From positions 1,271,501-1,335,500 of the forward strand of contig RHDP01000001.1 in the NCBI GenBank assembly GCA_003725745.1: 64,000 nucleotides of DNA, written 5' to 3'. The first letter of the stretch is position 1, and each line of letters starts with the position of its first letter. Source of the DNA: Streptomyces sp. I6. GTDB taxonomy: Bacteria; Actinomycetota; Actinomycetes; Streptomycetales; Streptomycetaceae. Under the pieces are notes generated by a model that worked only from the letters and a program-made list of their open reading frames with translations, had not been told where the DNA came from and made no database searches. Below are positions 21,377 to 29,416 of the stretch, piece after piece. A program made the translations under genes and the position numbers.

Positions 21377-22390
21377 TCAGGCCTCGACGCTGTCCTTCTC
21401 GGCCTCGGCCGTGGGCTCCGTCTCCGGCTTGTCCTGCCCGGTCCGCTTCTCCTGCTTCCTGGAGGCGATCAGGCTGGTGAGGGTGGTGACGATCAGGACA
21501 CCGCAGATGAACGTCAGCGAGAACGGGGTGGAGATCTCGGGGACGTGGACCCCGGACTCGTGCAGTGCGTGCAGCACCAGCTTGACGCCGATGAAGCCGA
21601 GGATCACCGACAGGCCGTAGCTGAGGTGGACCAGCTTGGTGAGCAGTCCGCCGATCAGGAAGTACAGCTGCCGCAGACCCATCAGCGCGAAGGCGTTCGC
21701 GGTGAAGACGATGTACGGATCCTGGGTGAGGCCGAAGATCGCGGGGATCGAGTCCAGCGCGAACAGCACGTCGGTGGTGCCGATGGCGAGCATGACGACC
21801 ATCAACGGCGTCAGGACCCGGCTGCCGTTGACGCGGATGAAGAGCTTGGTGCCGTGGTACCTGTCGGCGACGCCGAACTTCCGCTCGATGGACTTGAGGA
21901 GCCGGTTCTCCTCGAAGTCGTCCTCGTCCTCGTCGGAGCGCGCCTCCTGGATGAGCTTCCAGGCGGTGTAGATCAGGAACGCGCCGAAGATGTAGAAGAC
22001 CCAGGAGAAGTTGGCGATGATCGCGGCGCCCGCGGCGATGAAGACGGCCCGCAGCACCAGCGCGATGAGCACGCCGAACATCAGCACCCGCTGCTGGAGC
22101 TGGGACGGAACCGCGAACTTCGCCATGATCAGTACGAAGACGAAGAGGTTGTCCACGCTGAGCGACTTCTCGGTGATGTAGCCCGCGAAGAACTCGCCCG
22201 AGGCCTGGCTCTCACCCGCCATCAGCAGGGCGACGCCGAAGATCGCGGCGAGGACGATCCAGACGATCGTCCAGATTCCCGCTTCCTTGATCGACACGTC
22301 GTGGGGCTTGCGCCCGATGAAGAAGTCGACCGAGATCAGGGCGAGGAGACCGAGAATGGTCACCAGCCACATGGTCAACGAAACGTCCAT
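21377..22390 (-). CDS. terC: TerC/Alx-family membrane protein, probable Mn2+ exporter
   Basis: A 337-residue polytopic membrane protein of the TerC family. Members in E. coli (Alx) and Bacillus export manganese and are controlled by yybP-ykoY riboswitches. Conserved acidic membrane motifs are SVDNLFVFVL (about residues 78-87) and ALDSIPAIFG (about 200-209), the presumed metal path. About eight to nine membrane segments and a charged C-terminal tail rich in Glu/Lys. ATG 22390 is preceded by GGAGG at 5 nt spacing. That ribosome site lies in an 8-base element complementary to the 3' strand of the upstream riboswitch helix. The Ter label is historical; tellurite resistance is not implied. Other TerD proteins lie just upstream. 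Confidence 0.93.
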   Translation of the reverse strand: MDVSLTMWLVTILGLLALISVDFFIGRKPHDVSIKEAGIWTIVWIVLAAIFGVALLMAGESQASGEFFAGYITEKSLSVDNLFVFVLIMAKFAVPSQLQQRVLMFGVLIALVLRAVFIAAGAAIIANFSWVFYIFGAFLIYTAWKLIQEARSDEDEDDFEENRLLKSIERKFGVADRYHGTKLFIRVNGSRVLTPLMVVMLAIGTTDVLFALDSIPAIFGLTQDPYIVFTANAFALMGLRQLYFLIGGLLTKLVHLSYGLSVILGFIGVKLVLHALHESGVHVPEISTPFSLTFICGVLIVTTLTSLIASRKQEKRTGQDKPETEPTAEAEKDSVEA

Positions 22391-22432
22391 TGCGCCTCCG
22401 GCGTCGTACGGCTACTCACCAGCGTCGTCGTT

Positions 22433-22555
22433 GCCGGAGGTCTCTTCCACCCGGGGTGGCTGGTCGCCGAACCGCGGGCCGGCGCCCCGGGACCGCTCTG
22501 GTCTTTCGGTCCGTACTGACGGGCACGCCGCAGGTGGGAGTACTCCCCTCCGTCC
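22433..22555 (-). promoter_or_regulatory. yybP-ykoY-type Mn2+ riboswitch candidate in the terC leader
   Basis: On the minus strand, P1 pairs CGGAGG (within 22547-22555) with CCTCCG (22434-22440). Directly inside P1 are the class hallmarks GGAGTA on the 5' side (22541-22548) and AAGAGA on the 3' side. A second helix joins CCACC with GGTGG, and CGTCAGTACGG sits where the conserved GUCA/UAC loop belongs. The 3' strand of P1, CCTCCGGC (22433-22440), is perfectly complementary to GCCGGAGG (22395-22402), which contains the terC ribosome site. Metal binding stabilising P1 would thus free translation. Assignment is from memory of the family consensus. Confidence 0.75.
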
Positions 22556-22582
22556 GAGGAACCCTACCCGAAAGACCAAAGA

Positions 22583-22612
22583 AAGGTAAAGGCAGAGGTA
22601 AACAAGGGTCAA
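22583..22612 (-). promoter_or_regulatory. terC promoter
   Basis: On the minus strand, -35 TTGACC (22607-22612), 18 bp, -10 TACCTT (22583-22588), within a rare AT-rich patch. Transcription would start near 22576, about 20 nt before the riboswitch helix P1, giving a leader of about 185 nt. Confidence 0.65.
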
Positions 22613-22679
22613 AATCACAGATCAGCACGCGGAAGTCCGGTTCATCCCGGGCGCCGGACACCACACGGGGGCGCGTGAG

Positions 22680-22725
22680 GCGCACCAGCAGACCGTCACA
22701 AAGCGCACCAGCAGACCTTCACAAA
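22680..22725. repeat. 23-bp direct repeat upstream of the terC promoter
   Basis: Two tandem copies starting GCGCACCAGCAGACC (22680-22702 and 22703-22725) differ at one base. They lie about 70-115 bp upstream of the terC -35 box, within the 278-bp stretch between that promoter and the next gene, in which I see no gene. Two ACCTGCA copies follow near 22760-22780. Confidence 0.7.
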
Positions 22726-22890
22726 ACGGTACAGGCGAGCAAAGGCCGGCATAGACCTGCATATACCTGCACACAGACCGACCGGACCCGTGGCAAGCCG
22801 CAGGGACCCGAACACACCGGCAGCAGGCCGCACGGCCCACACGGAACCGGCCGGCGGCTCTCGGTCTCCACCGAGCCGTGTGTGCGGAGG

Positions 22891-24846
22891 TCAGCGCCGC
22901 CGGATCCGCCGTGCCTGGGCGACCTTGGCCAGCACCGGCCCGAGCATGTCCGCGTACTCCGGGAACGCGGGCGGCTCGTACGTCCAGACGTGCTGGACCC
23001 AGGGATCGGCCAGGTGGTCGTCCGGGACCGGGGTGATCCGCAGCAGCGAGCGCCACAGCGGATCGAGCACCGGCCCGTACGCGGACGCGTCCTCCCGGTC
23101 GGCCACCATGAGCAGATGGACGCCGACCGCGGGGCCCTCGTCGGCGAGGTAACGGAGCTGTGTCACGGCCCGGTCGTCGAAGCCGTGCGGGAAGTCGCTG
23201 ACGACCAGCAGCTGCTGAGCGGTGTCCAGGTCCGGTGGCAGTGCGTCGGCGGCGTCCCCGCGCACGGCCATCTGCACCAGGTCGACGCGCCGCGTGAGCG
23301 TGGCGAGCACCGCCGAGACGCCCGAGGCTCCTGCCGCGGGCGGCTCGTCCAGCACACCCGACCGCGCCAGCGGGGCCAGCGAACGCGCCGCCGTACCCGC
23401 GGGGTCGATCACCCGCACGGTGAACTCCCCGGCCGGATGGGCCGCGAGCAGCCGGGTCGCGTGGGCGACCGCGGTGTCCATGGCGAGCGCGCGCGCCGGC
23501 GCCTCCTCCGGCGCCGCGGCGCGCTCCGACGGGGTCCGGCCGCTGTCCACCCAGAGACCGCGCTCCAGCGGCAGCCGGACCAGCATCGGGATCCGGAGGC
23601 CGGGTCGCTCGGGAAGGTGGAGGTCCCCGAGGCGGAGGGCCATCGGCGTCTCCGTCGGGACGCGGTAGTGCCGCCAGACCGGACTGTCCCAGCGCGCGAA
23701 CGCCGGCGGCAGTGCGGGCTCGACGACCTCCGACTCGGCGGCCAGCTGGTCGAGATCGCGGTCCAGGACCTCGCGGGCACGTCCCGTCAGCTCGTCGTGC
23801 CTGGCACGGGCCGCCTCACGAGCGGCGTCCCCCGTGCCGGCGAGACGGCTGCGCGGATCGGACAGGGCGCGGTCGAGTTCCCGGCCGAGCCGTGAGCCGG
23901 CGAAGTCCACCGCGCTGCGGTACGCGGCCGTCGTCCGGGCGAGGTCCTCGAACATGCCCCACACCTGGTTGTACAGCCGCTCCTCCATGGACCAGCCGGT
24001 GGCGTCGCCCGCGACGGGCACCGGCGGCCTTCCGGGCGCGGCGGGCGGTACGGCCGGGGGCGGCTGCGGGGCGGCGGACCGCCTGCGCGGGTGCGTGTAG
24101 TCGACGGGGCCGCCGTACCTCCGGGCCGCGGGCTGCGGCGGCGCCTCGGGTTCCGCGGTCTGCGGGCCCGTGTTCGAGGCTGATGCAGCCGGGCCGTGGT
24201 CGGCAGCGGGGCCCGGTTCCCCCGCGGTGGCGGCCGCGGTGGCGCCGCGCCGCACCTCCGCCGTCCGGACGGGGGGTGTGCCGGCCGTGCGGGGGAGGCC
24301 GGGCGCGACGGCTTCGTGGACGGCGGCGGCGAGTTCGCCGGCGCGGTCGAGCCCCTGGTCGGCAAGGCAGGCGGCGAGGCCGCCGGCGTATCCCTGGCCG
24401 ACCGCGCGGACCTTCCAGGCCCCGTGCCTGCGGTAGAACTCCAGGGCCACGACGGCGGCTTCGGATTCCAGGCCGGTGATGGTGTAGCTGGCGGCACCGG
24501 GGCCGTCGGGGGCGCCGACGGAGAGGAACGGCGCGGCGACCGCCCCGAAGCGGACGGGGAACCCGGGACCCGACGGCAGCGCGAGCACCACCGCCACACG
24601 ATGCACCGAGGAGGGCACGGCGTTCAGGTCGACGGCCAGCAGATGGCCGGCGGTGGCCTGGCGGGAGACCTCGACACCGGGCAGTGCCGGCTGGGCGGGG
24701 TGGGCGACCCACTCGGCACCGGGCACCCGCCCGTCCTCGCCGCTCAACGTGACGGCGGCCACGACCGGTGCGCCGGCCGACACCCGGATGTCGAGCCGCG
24801 GGTGGGGCAAGGGATGGTTCTGTCCCCTGACCAGCTCGGCCGTCAT
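22891..24846 (-). CDS. TerD-domain protein with inactive FtsK/HerA-like C-terminal domain
   Basis: A 651-residue cytoplasmic protein. Residues about 1-165 are a TerD domain (LDIRVSAG ... VHRVAVVLAL ... ALEFYRRHGAWKVRAVGQGY). A Pro/Ala/Arg-rich linker (165-275) leads to a helical segment and a C-terminal region (about 400-651) resembling the FtsK/HerA-type domains of Ter stress systems (LRIPMLVRLPLERGLWVD, FTVRVIDPAGTA, QLLVVSDFPHGFDDRA). I see no Walker A lysine where one would be expected, so ATPase activity is doubtful. ATG 24846 (MTAELVRGQN) follows AGAGG. It lies 120 bp downstream of the smaller terD gene on the same strand, a recurrent streptomycete pairing. Role: metal or oxidative stress response by analogy, unproven. 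Confidence 0.82.
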   Translation of the reverse strand: MTAELVRGQNHPLPHPRLDIRVSAGAPVVAAVTLSGEDGRVPGAEWVAHPAQPALPGVEVSRQATAGHLLAVDLNAVPSSVHRVAVVLALPSGPGFPVRFGAVAAPFLSVGAPDGPGAASYTITGLESEAAVVALEFYRRHGAWKVRAVGQGYAGGLAACLADQGLDRAGELAAAVHEAVAPGLPRTAGTPPVRTAEVRRGATAAATAGEPGPAADHGPAASASNTGPQTAEPEAPPQPAARRYGGPVDYTHPRRRSAAPQPPPAVPPAAPGRPPVPVAGDATGWSMEERLYNQVWGMFEDLARTTAAYRSAVDFAGSRLGRELDRALSDPRSRLAGTGDAAREAARARHDELTGRAREVLDRDLDQLAAESEVVEPALPPAFARWDSPVWRHYRVPTETPMALRLGDLHLPERPGLRIPMLVRLPLERGLWVDSGRTPSERAAAPEEAPARALAMDTAVAHATRLLAAHPAGEFTVRVIDPAGTAARSLAPLARSGVLDEPPAAGASGVSAVLATLTRRVDLVQMAVRGDAADALPPDLDTAQQLLVVSDFPHGFDDRAVTQLRYLADEGPAVGVHLLMVADREDASAYGPVLDPLWRSLLRITPVPDDHLADPWVQHVWTYEPPAFPEYADMLGPVLAKVAQARRIRRR

Positions 24847-24912
24847 CGCCTCTGTCCCCCTCGGTGGTGTGCGGATCGGCCCCCGGCGTCCGCTGCCTCC
24901 GGGAGCCACCGG

Positions 24913-24937
24913 GCCGCCGCGGCGGAGAGCTCCGCGG
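24913..24937 (-). terminator. Possible terminator or attenuator between the two terD genes
   Basis: An 8-bp perfect inverted repeat, CGCCGCGG (24913-24920) and CCGCGGCG (24930-24937), lies 30 nt past the stop of the first terD gene. It could partially terminate and set the ratio of the two TerD proteins. Confidence 0.4.
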
Positions 24938-24966
24938 CGCCCGGTCCCGGTGGCCGCGCCCGGCGC

Positions 24967-25572
24967 CTACAGGTGAGGCAGGATCGCGGGCATCAGGTCC
25001 TGGAACGTCCGGCCGTCGGCCGGGTTGCCCAGGGCGGTCATCTGCCAGCCGGAGCCGGCGCGGTGCACCTTGGCCATGATCTGGGCGGTGTACTGTCCGC
25101 CGCCGTCCAGCGTGTAGCGGGCGAGTTCCTGGCCGTTGGTCTCGTCCACGATGCGGCAGAACGCGTTCTGCACCTCCTGGAAGGTCTGGCCGGTGAAGGA
25201 GTTGACGGTGAACACGATCTGGTCGATGTGCACCGGAACCCGCTGCAGGTCGACGAGGATCGCCTCGTCGTCGCCGCCCCGGCCGGCGCCGCCGACCAGG
25301 TTGTCGCCGGTGTGGCGGACCGAGCCGTCGTCGCTCACGAGGTGGCGGAAGAAGACCACGTCCACGGGCTGATCGCCGGCGAAGAGCACCGCCGAGGCGT
25401 CCAGGTCGATCTCCCGGGTGCGCGACCCGAACAGCCCCCGCCGGGGCGCGGCCTGCCAGCCGAGGCCCATCCGCACCGCGGTGAGGGCGCCGCCGCCCTT
25501 CTTCTCCAGGCTGATGGCCTGTCCCTTGGTCAGATTGACACCGGGAGCACTGCCCTTGGATACGTCCGCCAC
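24967..25572 (-). CDS. TerD-family stress protein
   Basis: A 201-residue TerD-family protein, part of the calcium-binding cytoplasmic Ter proteins linked to tellurite, oxidative and phage stress. Signatures: SLEKKGGGALTAVRMGLGW (residues 21-39), EIDLDASAVLF (about 53-63) and DDEAILVDLQRVP (about 100-112), whose acidic residues form the metal sites. The loop PRRGLFGSRTRE is an insertion seen in actinobacterial TerD. ATG 25572 follows a purine-rich GGGAGAAGGGGACAG. A TAGGGT (25629-25634, minus strand) upstream may be its -10. Hairpin GCAACCG/CGGTTGC (25601-25624) sits in the leader or ends uvrB transcription. Confidence 0.94.
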   Translation of the reverse strand: MADVSKGSAPGVNLTKGQAISLEKKGGGALTAVRMGLGWQAAPRRGLFGSRTREIDLDASAVLFAGDQPVDVVFFRHLVSDDGSVRHTGDNLVGGAGRGGDDEAILVDLQRVPVHIDQIVFTVNSFTGQTFQEVQNAFCRIVDETNGQELARYTLDGGGQYTAQIMAKVHRAGSGWQMTALGNPADGRTFQDLMPAILPHL

Positions 25573-25699
25573 GTGCTGTCCCCTTCTCCCTCGTTCCCCC
25601 GCAACCGTCCGTGAGTGCGGTTGCCTGCACCCTACGCAGTCACTCCGGCGGCGCAGCGGACTCGGTGTGTTTTGTGTCGGTGTTGAGACACTGGCCGGT

Positions 25700-27859
25700 T
25701 CAGGCGATACCGGCCTCCCTCATCTGCCGCAGCTCCTTCTTGAGTTCGCCGACCTCGTCGCGCAGCCGCGCGGCCACCTCGAACTGGAGCTCCGCCGCCG
25801 CCGCGCGCATCCGGTCCGTCATCTCCTCGATGATCCCGGCCAGTTCGGCGGCCGGCCGGTCGCTCGTGATCGCTCCGCGGCCCGCCTTCGCGCCCTTGCC
25901 GGCCTTGGCACCGCTGCCTCCGGCACCCTTGCCGGAATGCGCGGCCAGCGACGGGACGGGCGCCTTGGCGCCCCTGCCGTCCTTGCCCTGCCGGTAGCCG
26001 GAGCCGAGCAGCTGCTCGGTGTCGACCTCCTCGCGGGCGATGGTGGCGACGATGTCGTTGATCTTCTTGCGCAGCGGCTGCGGGTCGATGCCGTTCGCCT
26101 TGTTGTACGCGATCTGCTTGGCCCGGCGCCGGTTGGTCTCCTCGATCGCCTTCTCCATGGCCGGAGTGATCTTGTCGGCGTACATGTGGACCTGCCCGGA
26201 GACATTGCGCGCCGCACGGCCGATGGTCTGGATCAGCGAGGTTCCGGAGCGCAGGAAACCCTCCTTGTCGGCGTCGAGGATGGCCACCAGGGACACTTCG
26301 GGGAGGTCGAGGCCCTCACGGAGGAGGTTGATGCCGACCAGCACGTCGTACTCACCGGCGCGCAGCTCGCGCAGCAGCTCGATCCGGCGGAGCGTGTCGA
26401 CGTCGCTGTGCAGGTAGCGGACCCGGACGCCGAGCTCCAGGAAGTAGTCCGTCAGGTCCTCGGCCATCTTCTTGGTGAGCGTGGTGACAAGGACGCGCTC
26501 GTCCTTCTCGGTGCGCGTGCGGATCTCGTGCACGAGGTCGTCGATCTGGCCCTCGGTCGGCTTGACGACGACCTCCGGGTCGACCAGGCCGGTGGGGCGG
26601 ATGATCTGCTCGACGGAGCCGTCGGCGCGGGAGAGCTCGTAGGTGCCCGGGGTCGCCGAGAGGTAGACGGTCTGGTCGATGCGCTCCTGGAACTCCTCCC
26701 ACTTCAGCGGCCGGTTGTCGAGCGCGGACGGCAGCCGGAAGCCGTGCTCCACGAGGGTGCGCTTGCGGGAGGCGTCGCCCTCGTACATGGCGCCGATCTG
26801 CGGGACCGTGACATGGGACTCGTCGATGACGAGCAGGAAGTCCTCCGGGAAGTAGTCGAGGAGCGTGTTCGGCGCACTGCCCGGAAGGCGGCCGTCGAAG
26901 TGCATCGAGTAGTTCTCGACACCGGCGCAGGTGCCGATCTGGCGCAGCATCTCGATGTCGTACGTGGTGCGCATGCGCAGCCGCTGGGCCTCCAGGAGCT
27001 TGCCCTGCTTCTCGAGCTCCGCGAGGCGCTCCTCGAGTTCCCGCTCGATTCCGGTGATCGCCTTCTCCATGCGCTCCGGACCGGCGACGTAGTGGCTCGC
27101 CGGGAAGACGTACAGCTCGTTGTCGTCGCTGATGACCTCGCCGGTGACCGGGTGGAGCGTGGAGAGCGCCTCGATCTCGTCGCCGAACATCTCGATCCGC
27201 ACGGCGAGTTCCTCGTACACCGGGAAGATCTCGATGGTGTCGCCGCGGACCCGGAAGGTGCCGCGGGTGAAGGCGAGGTCGTTGCGCGCGTACTGGATGT
27301 CCACGAAGCGGCGCAGCAGGCCGTCGCGGTCGATCTCGTCGCCGACCCGCAGGGGGACCATGCGGTCCACGTACTCCTGCGGGGTGCCGAGGCCGTAGAT
27401 ACACGAGACGGAGGCGACCACCACGACGTCCCGGCGGGTGAGCAGGGAGTTCGTCGCGGAGTGGCGCAGCCGCTCCACCTCCTCGTTGATGGAGGAGTCC
27501 TTCTCGATGTAGGTGTCCGACTGGGGGACGTACGCCTCGGGCTGGTAGTAGTCGTAGTACGAGACGAAGTACTCGACCGCGTTGTTCGGCAGCAGCTCAC
27601 GGAACTCGTTCGCCAGCTGGGCGGCCAGCGTCTTGTTCGGCGCCATCACGAGGGTCGGTCGCTGAAGCTTCTCGATCATCCAGGCCGTGGTGGCCGACTT
27701 GCCGGTCCCGGTCGCGCCCAGCAGGACGACGTCCTTCTCGCCCGCGCGGACCCGCCGGTCGAGTTCGGCGATGGCCGCGGGCTGGTCACCGCCGGGCCGG
27801 TAGGGACTGACGACCTCGAAGGGCGCCATCGTGCGTGGGATCTCGGTAACGGGCCGCAT
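25700..27859 (-). CDS. uvrB: Excinuclease ABC subunit UvrB
   Basis: The DNA-loading helicase-like subunit of nucleotide excision repair, 719 residues. Walker A is [11 protein letters not shown] near residue 43. The damage-clamping beta-hairpin is [17 protein letters not shown] near residue 100. Helicase motifs include LLVIDESHV and [12 protein letters not shown]. The C-terminal UVR motif (near residue 685) contacts UvrC. A Lys/Ala/Gly-rich linker, typical of Streptomyces, precedes it. I choose ATG 27859 ([10 protein letters not shown]) over ATG 27889 because a damage-type promoter (27867-27889) ends exactly 7 bp upstream, which would place the upstream ATG inside the promoter. The mRNA would be leaderless. 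It is read toward the terD genes. Confidence 0.98.
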   Translation of the reverse strand: MRPVTEIPRTMAPFEVVSPYRPGGDQPAAIAELDRRVRAGEKDVVLLGATGTGKSATTAWMIEKLQRPTLVMAPNKTLAAQLANEFRELLPNNAVEYFVSYYDYYQPEAYVPQSDTYIEKDSSINEEVERLRHSATNSLLTRRDVVVVASVSCIYGLGTPQEYVDRMVPLRVGDEIDRDGLLRRFVDIQYARNDLAFTRGTFRVRGDTIEIFPVYEELAVRIEMFGDEIEALSTLHPVTGEVISDDNELYVFPASHYVAGPERMEKAITGIERELEERLAELEKQGKLLEAQRLRMRTTYDIEMLRQIGTCAGVENYSMHFDGRLPGSAPNTLLDYFPEDFLLVIDESHVTVPQIGAMYEGDASRKRTLVEHGFRLPSALDNRPLKWEEFQERIDQTVYLSATPGTYELSRADGSVEQIIRPTGLVDPEVVVKPTEGQIDDLVHEIRTRTEKDERVLVTTLTKKMAEDLTDYFLELGVRVRYLHSDVDTLRRIELLRELRAGEYDVLVGINLLREGLDLPEVSLVAILDADKEGFLRSGTSLIQTIGRAARNVSGQVHMYADKITPAMEKAIEETNRRRAKQIAYNKANGIDPQPLRKKINDIVATIAREEVDTEQLLGSGYRQGKDGRGAKAPVPSLAAHSGKGAGGSGAKAGKGAKAGRGAITSDRPAAELAGIIEEMTDRMRAAAAELQFEVAARLRDEVGELKKELRQMREAGIA

Positions 27860-27866
27860 GCCACCA

Positions 27867-27889
27867 ACCGTACGACCCCCCACTGACAA
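27867..27889 (-). promoter_or_regulatory. DNA-damage (RecA-NDp/PafBC-type) promoter of uvrB
   Basis: On the minus strand, TTGTCAGTGG (27880-27889), 7 bp, TACGGT (27867-27872), then 7 bp to the ATG. All ten box positions match the RecA-independent damage promoter as known from mycobacterial recA, and the -10 fits TAnnnT. This is the best example of three in the window. Confidence 0.88.
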
Positions 27890-27975
27890 CCGGACCGATC
27901 CCGGTCGTGCACCGGGCCGGCGGCGCGGCCGCCACCGGGCGCGGACGGCGGGCGCCGGGACGGCGGGCCCGGTCA

Positions 27976-28087
27976 GCGCCGGGAGGGCGGGCCGTCAGCG
28001 CCGGGAGGGCGGGCCGTCAGCGCCGGGAGGGCGGGCCGTCAGCGCCGGGAGGGCGGGCCGTCAGGGCCGGGAGGGTGTGGGCCGTCA
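27976..28087. repeat. 22-bp minisatellite upstream of uvrB
   Basis: Four perfect head-to-tail copies of a 22-bp unit starting GCGCCGGGAGGGCGGG (27976-28063) are followed by a degenerate 24-bp fifth copy that includes the stop codon of the MHYT gene. The array ends about 90 bp upstream of the uvrB promoter. The period is not a multiple of three, and neither strand has a coding look. Confidence 0.92.
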
Positions 28088-28969
28088 GGGCCGGCGGGCG
28101 CGCTCGGACACGCGGCGCGCCCCGCGGGCGGGCACCGTCCGGTCCGCCGGGCCGACGTGGGAGGGCCGGCGCTGCGCGGGCACGCCCGCGGCGGGCACGG
28201 CACGCCCCGGGGCCGGTGCGTGCCGTGCCCCCGGGGCCGACGCCAGGAGCGCGCGGTCGGACACGACGATCACCACCGCCAGGACTACGAACACCACGGG
28301 CCCCACCAGCACCGGCGCGAGCAGCGTGGCAGAGGTTCCGTCCCCGGCCGGCGGTACGGGCGCGGCGTCCACATGGACGGTGACGGCGGCCATGCCGGTG
28401 TAGTGCATGCCGCTCACCGCCACACCCATCAACAGCCCGGCGCCGAGGCTCGGCAGGAAACCGCGGACGGACACCGCCGCCCACAGCGCGGCGGTCGCCG
28501 CGACGACGGCGATCACGACCGACAGCGCGACGGTCGCCGTGTCGTACTCGATCCGGCCGCTGAGCCGTACGCCGGCCATGCCGAGGTAGTGCACGGTCGC
28601 GATACCGAGACCGGTGATCATCCCGCCGGTCACCACGGCCATCGCGTTCACGCCGCGCTGCCCCACGACGAGGATCCCGATGGCGGTCATGGCGACGGCG
28701 ACGCCGAGGCCGGCGAAGGTGATCACGGGGTCGTGGCCGACCGCGACCTCCTGGACGGCGAAGCCCGACATGGCCACGTAGTGCATCGTCCAGATCCCGG
28801 AGCCGATGGAGACGGCTCCGAGAGCCAGCCAGCCGGGCCGGACGGAGCCCCCGCCCCGCAGCGCCCGGGTCGTGCAGCGCAGCCCGAGCACACCGCCGAG
28901 GCACGCCATGAGATACGCGGCCACGGGCGTGACGAGCCCATGGCTGAAACCGTCCACTGTGCCCCGCAT
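28085..28969 (-). CDS. MHYT-domain integral membrane sensor
   Basis: A 294-residue membrane protein with about seven membrane segments. The sensor motif occurs three times as MHYVAMSGF (near residue 55), VHYLGMAGV (near 120) and MHYTGMAAV (near 190). The MHYT family is thought to bind copper and sense O2, CO or NO. Unlike classic members it carries no GGDEF, EAL, kinase or other output domain; after the last segment only about 50 Arg/Pro/Ala-rich residues remain, possibly cytoplasmic. ATG 28969 was chosen because it directly precedes the first membrane segment. It reads toward uvrB and ends within the 22-bp repeat array. Confidence 0.88.
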   Translation of the reverse strand: MRGTVDGFSHGLVTPVAAYLMACLGGVLGLRCTTRALRGGGSVRPGWLALGAVSIGSGIWTMHYVAMSGFAVQEVAVGHDPVITFAGLGVAVAMTAIGILVVGQRGVNAMAVVTGGMITGLGIATVHYLGMAGVRLSGRIEYDTATVALSVVIAVVAATAALWAAVSVRGFLPSLGAGLLMGVAVSGMHYTGMAAVTVHVDAAPVPPAGDGTSATLLAPVLVGPVVFVVLAVVIVVSDRALLASAPGARHAPAPGRAVPAAGVPAQRRPSHVGPADRTVPARGARRVSERARRP

Positions 28970-29416
28970 CGCGCCAAGCCCTTCGCCCCGTGTGTCGCCA
29001 GGTGTTCTCGTGCGTCCCGTCGAGAAGGCCGTCCGCGCCGAGCGTATTTCGAGCACCCCGGCAAGCAAAGCTCGGGAGGGAGGTTCATCGGGAAGGGCCG
29101 CGGCGCGGGAGCCACGGCGCACGGGCCCCGTTCGTTCCGCCGCCGTGCCGCGAACGCATCCGATCGGCCCGTGAGCCCGCCGAACGCCGCTCGGCCCGGC
29201 CGCACGGTCCGGCGGCGGGCCGCCCTGCCGGAGAGGGACGGGGGTGCAGGTATCACCGCTGCCCTGCCCAGGCGTGCCGGGGCCGGGATCACCGCTGCCC
29301 TGCCCGAGGAGGACGGGGTGCCGGGGGCCGCTGCCCTGCCCCAGGCGCGCCGGGGCCGCTGCCGTGCCTCGGGGGGCGGGGTGCCGGGGAGGGGAGGTCA
29401 CTGGCACACTGCGGCA
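28970..29416. other. Divergent intergenic region with degenerate GC-rich repeats
   Basis: 447 bp between the MHYT gene (minus) and an MFS gene (plus). From about 29250 to 29390, variants of CACCGCTGCCCTGCCC recur at irregular spacing. No gene or convincing -35/-10 pair for the minus gene was found. A weak CACACT (29405-29410) lies 6 bp before the MFS start. Confidence 0.5.

Noticed and set aside
27976-28087. CRISPR array
   Set aside because: Repeats are directly adjacent without spacers, and there are no cas genes.
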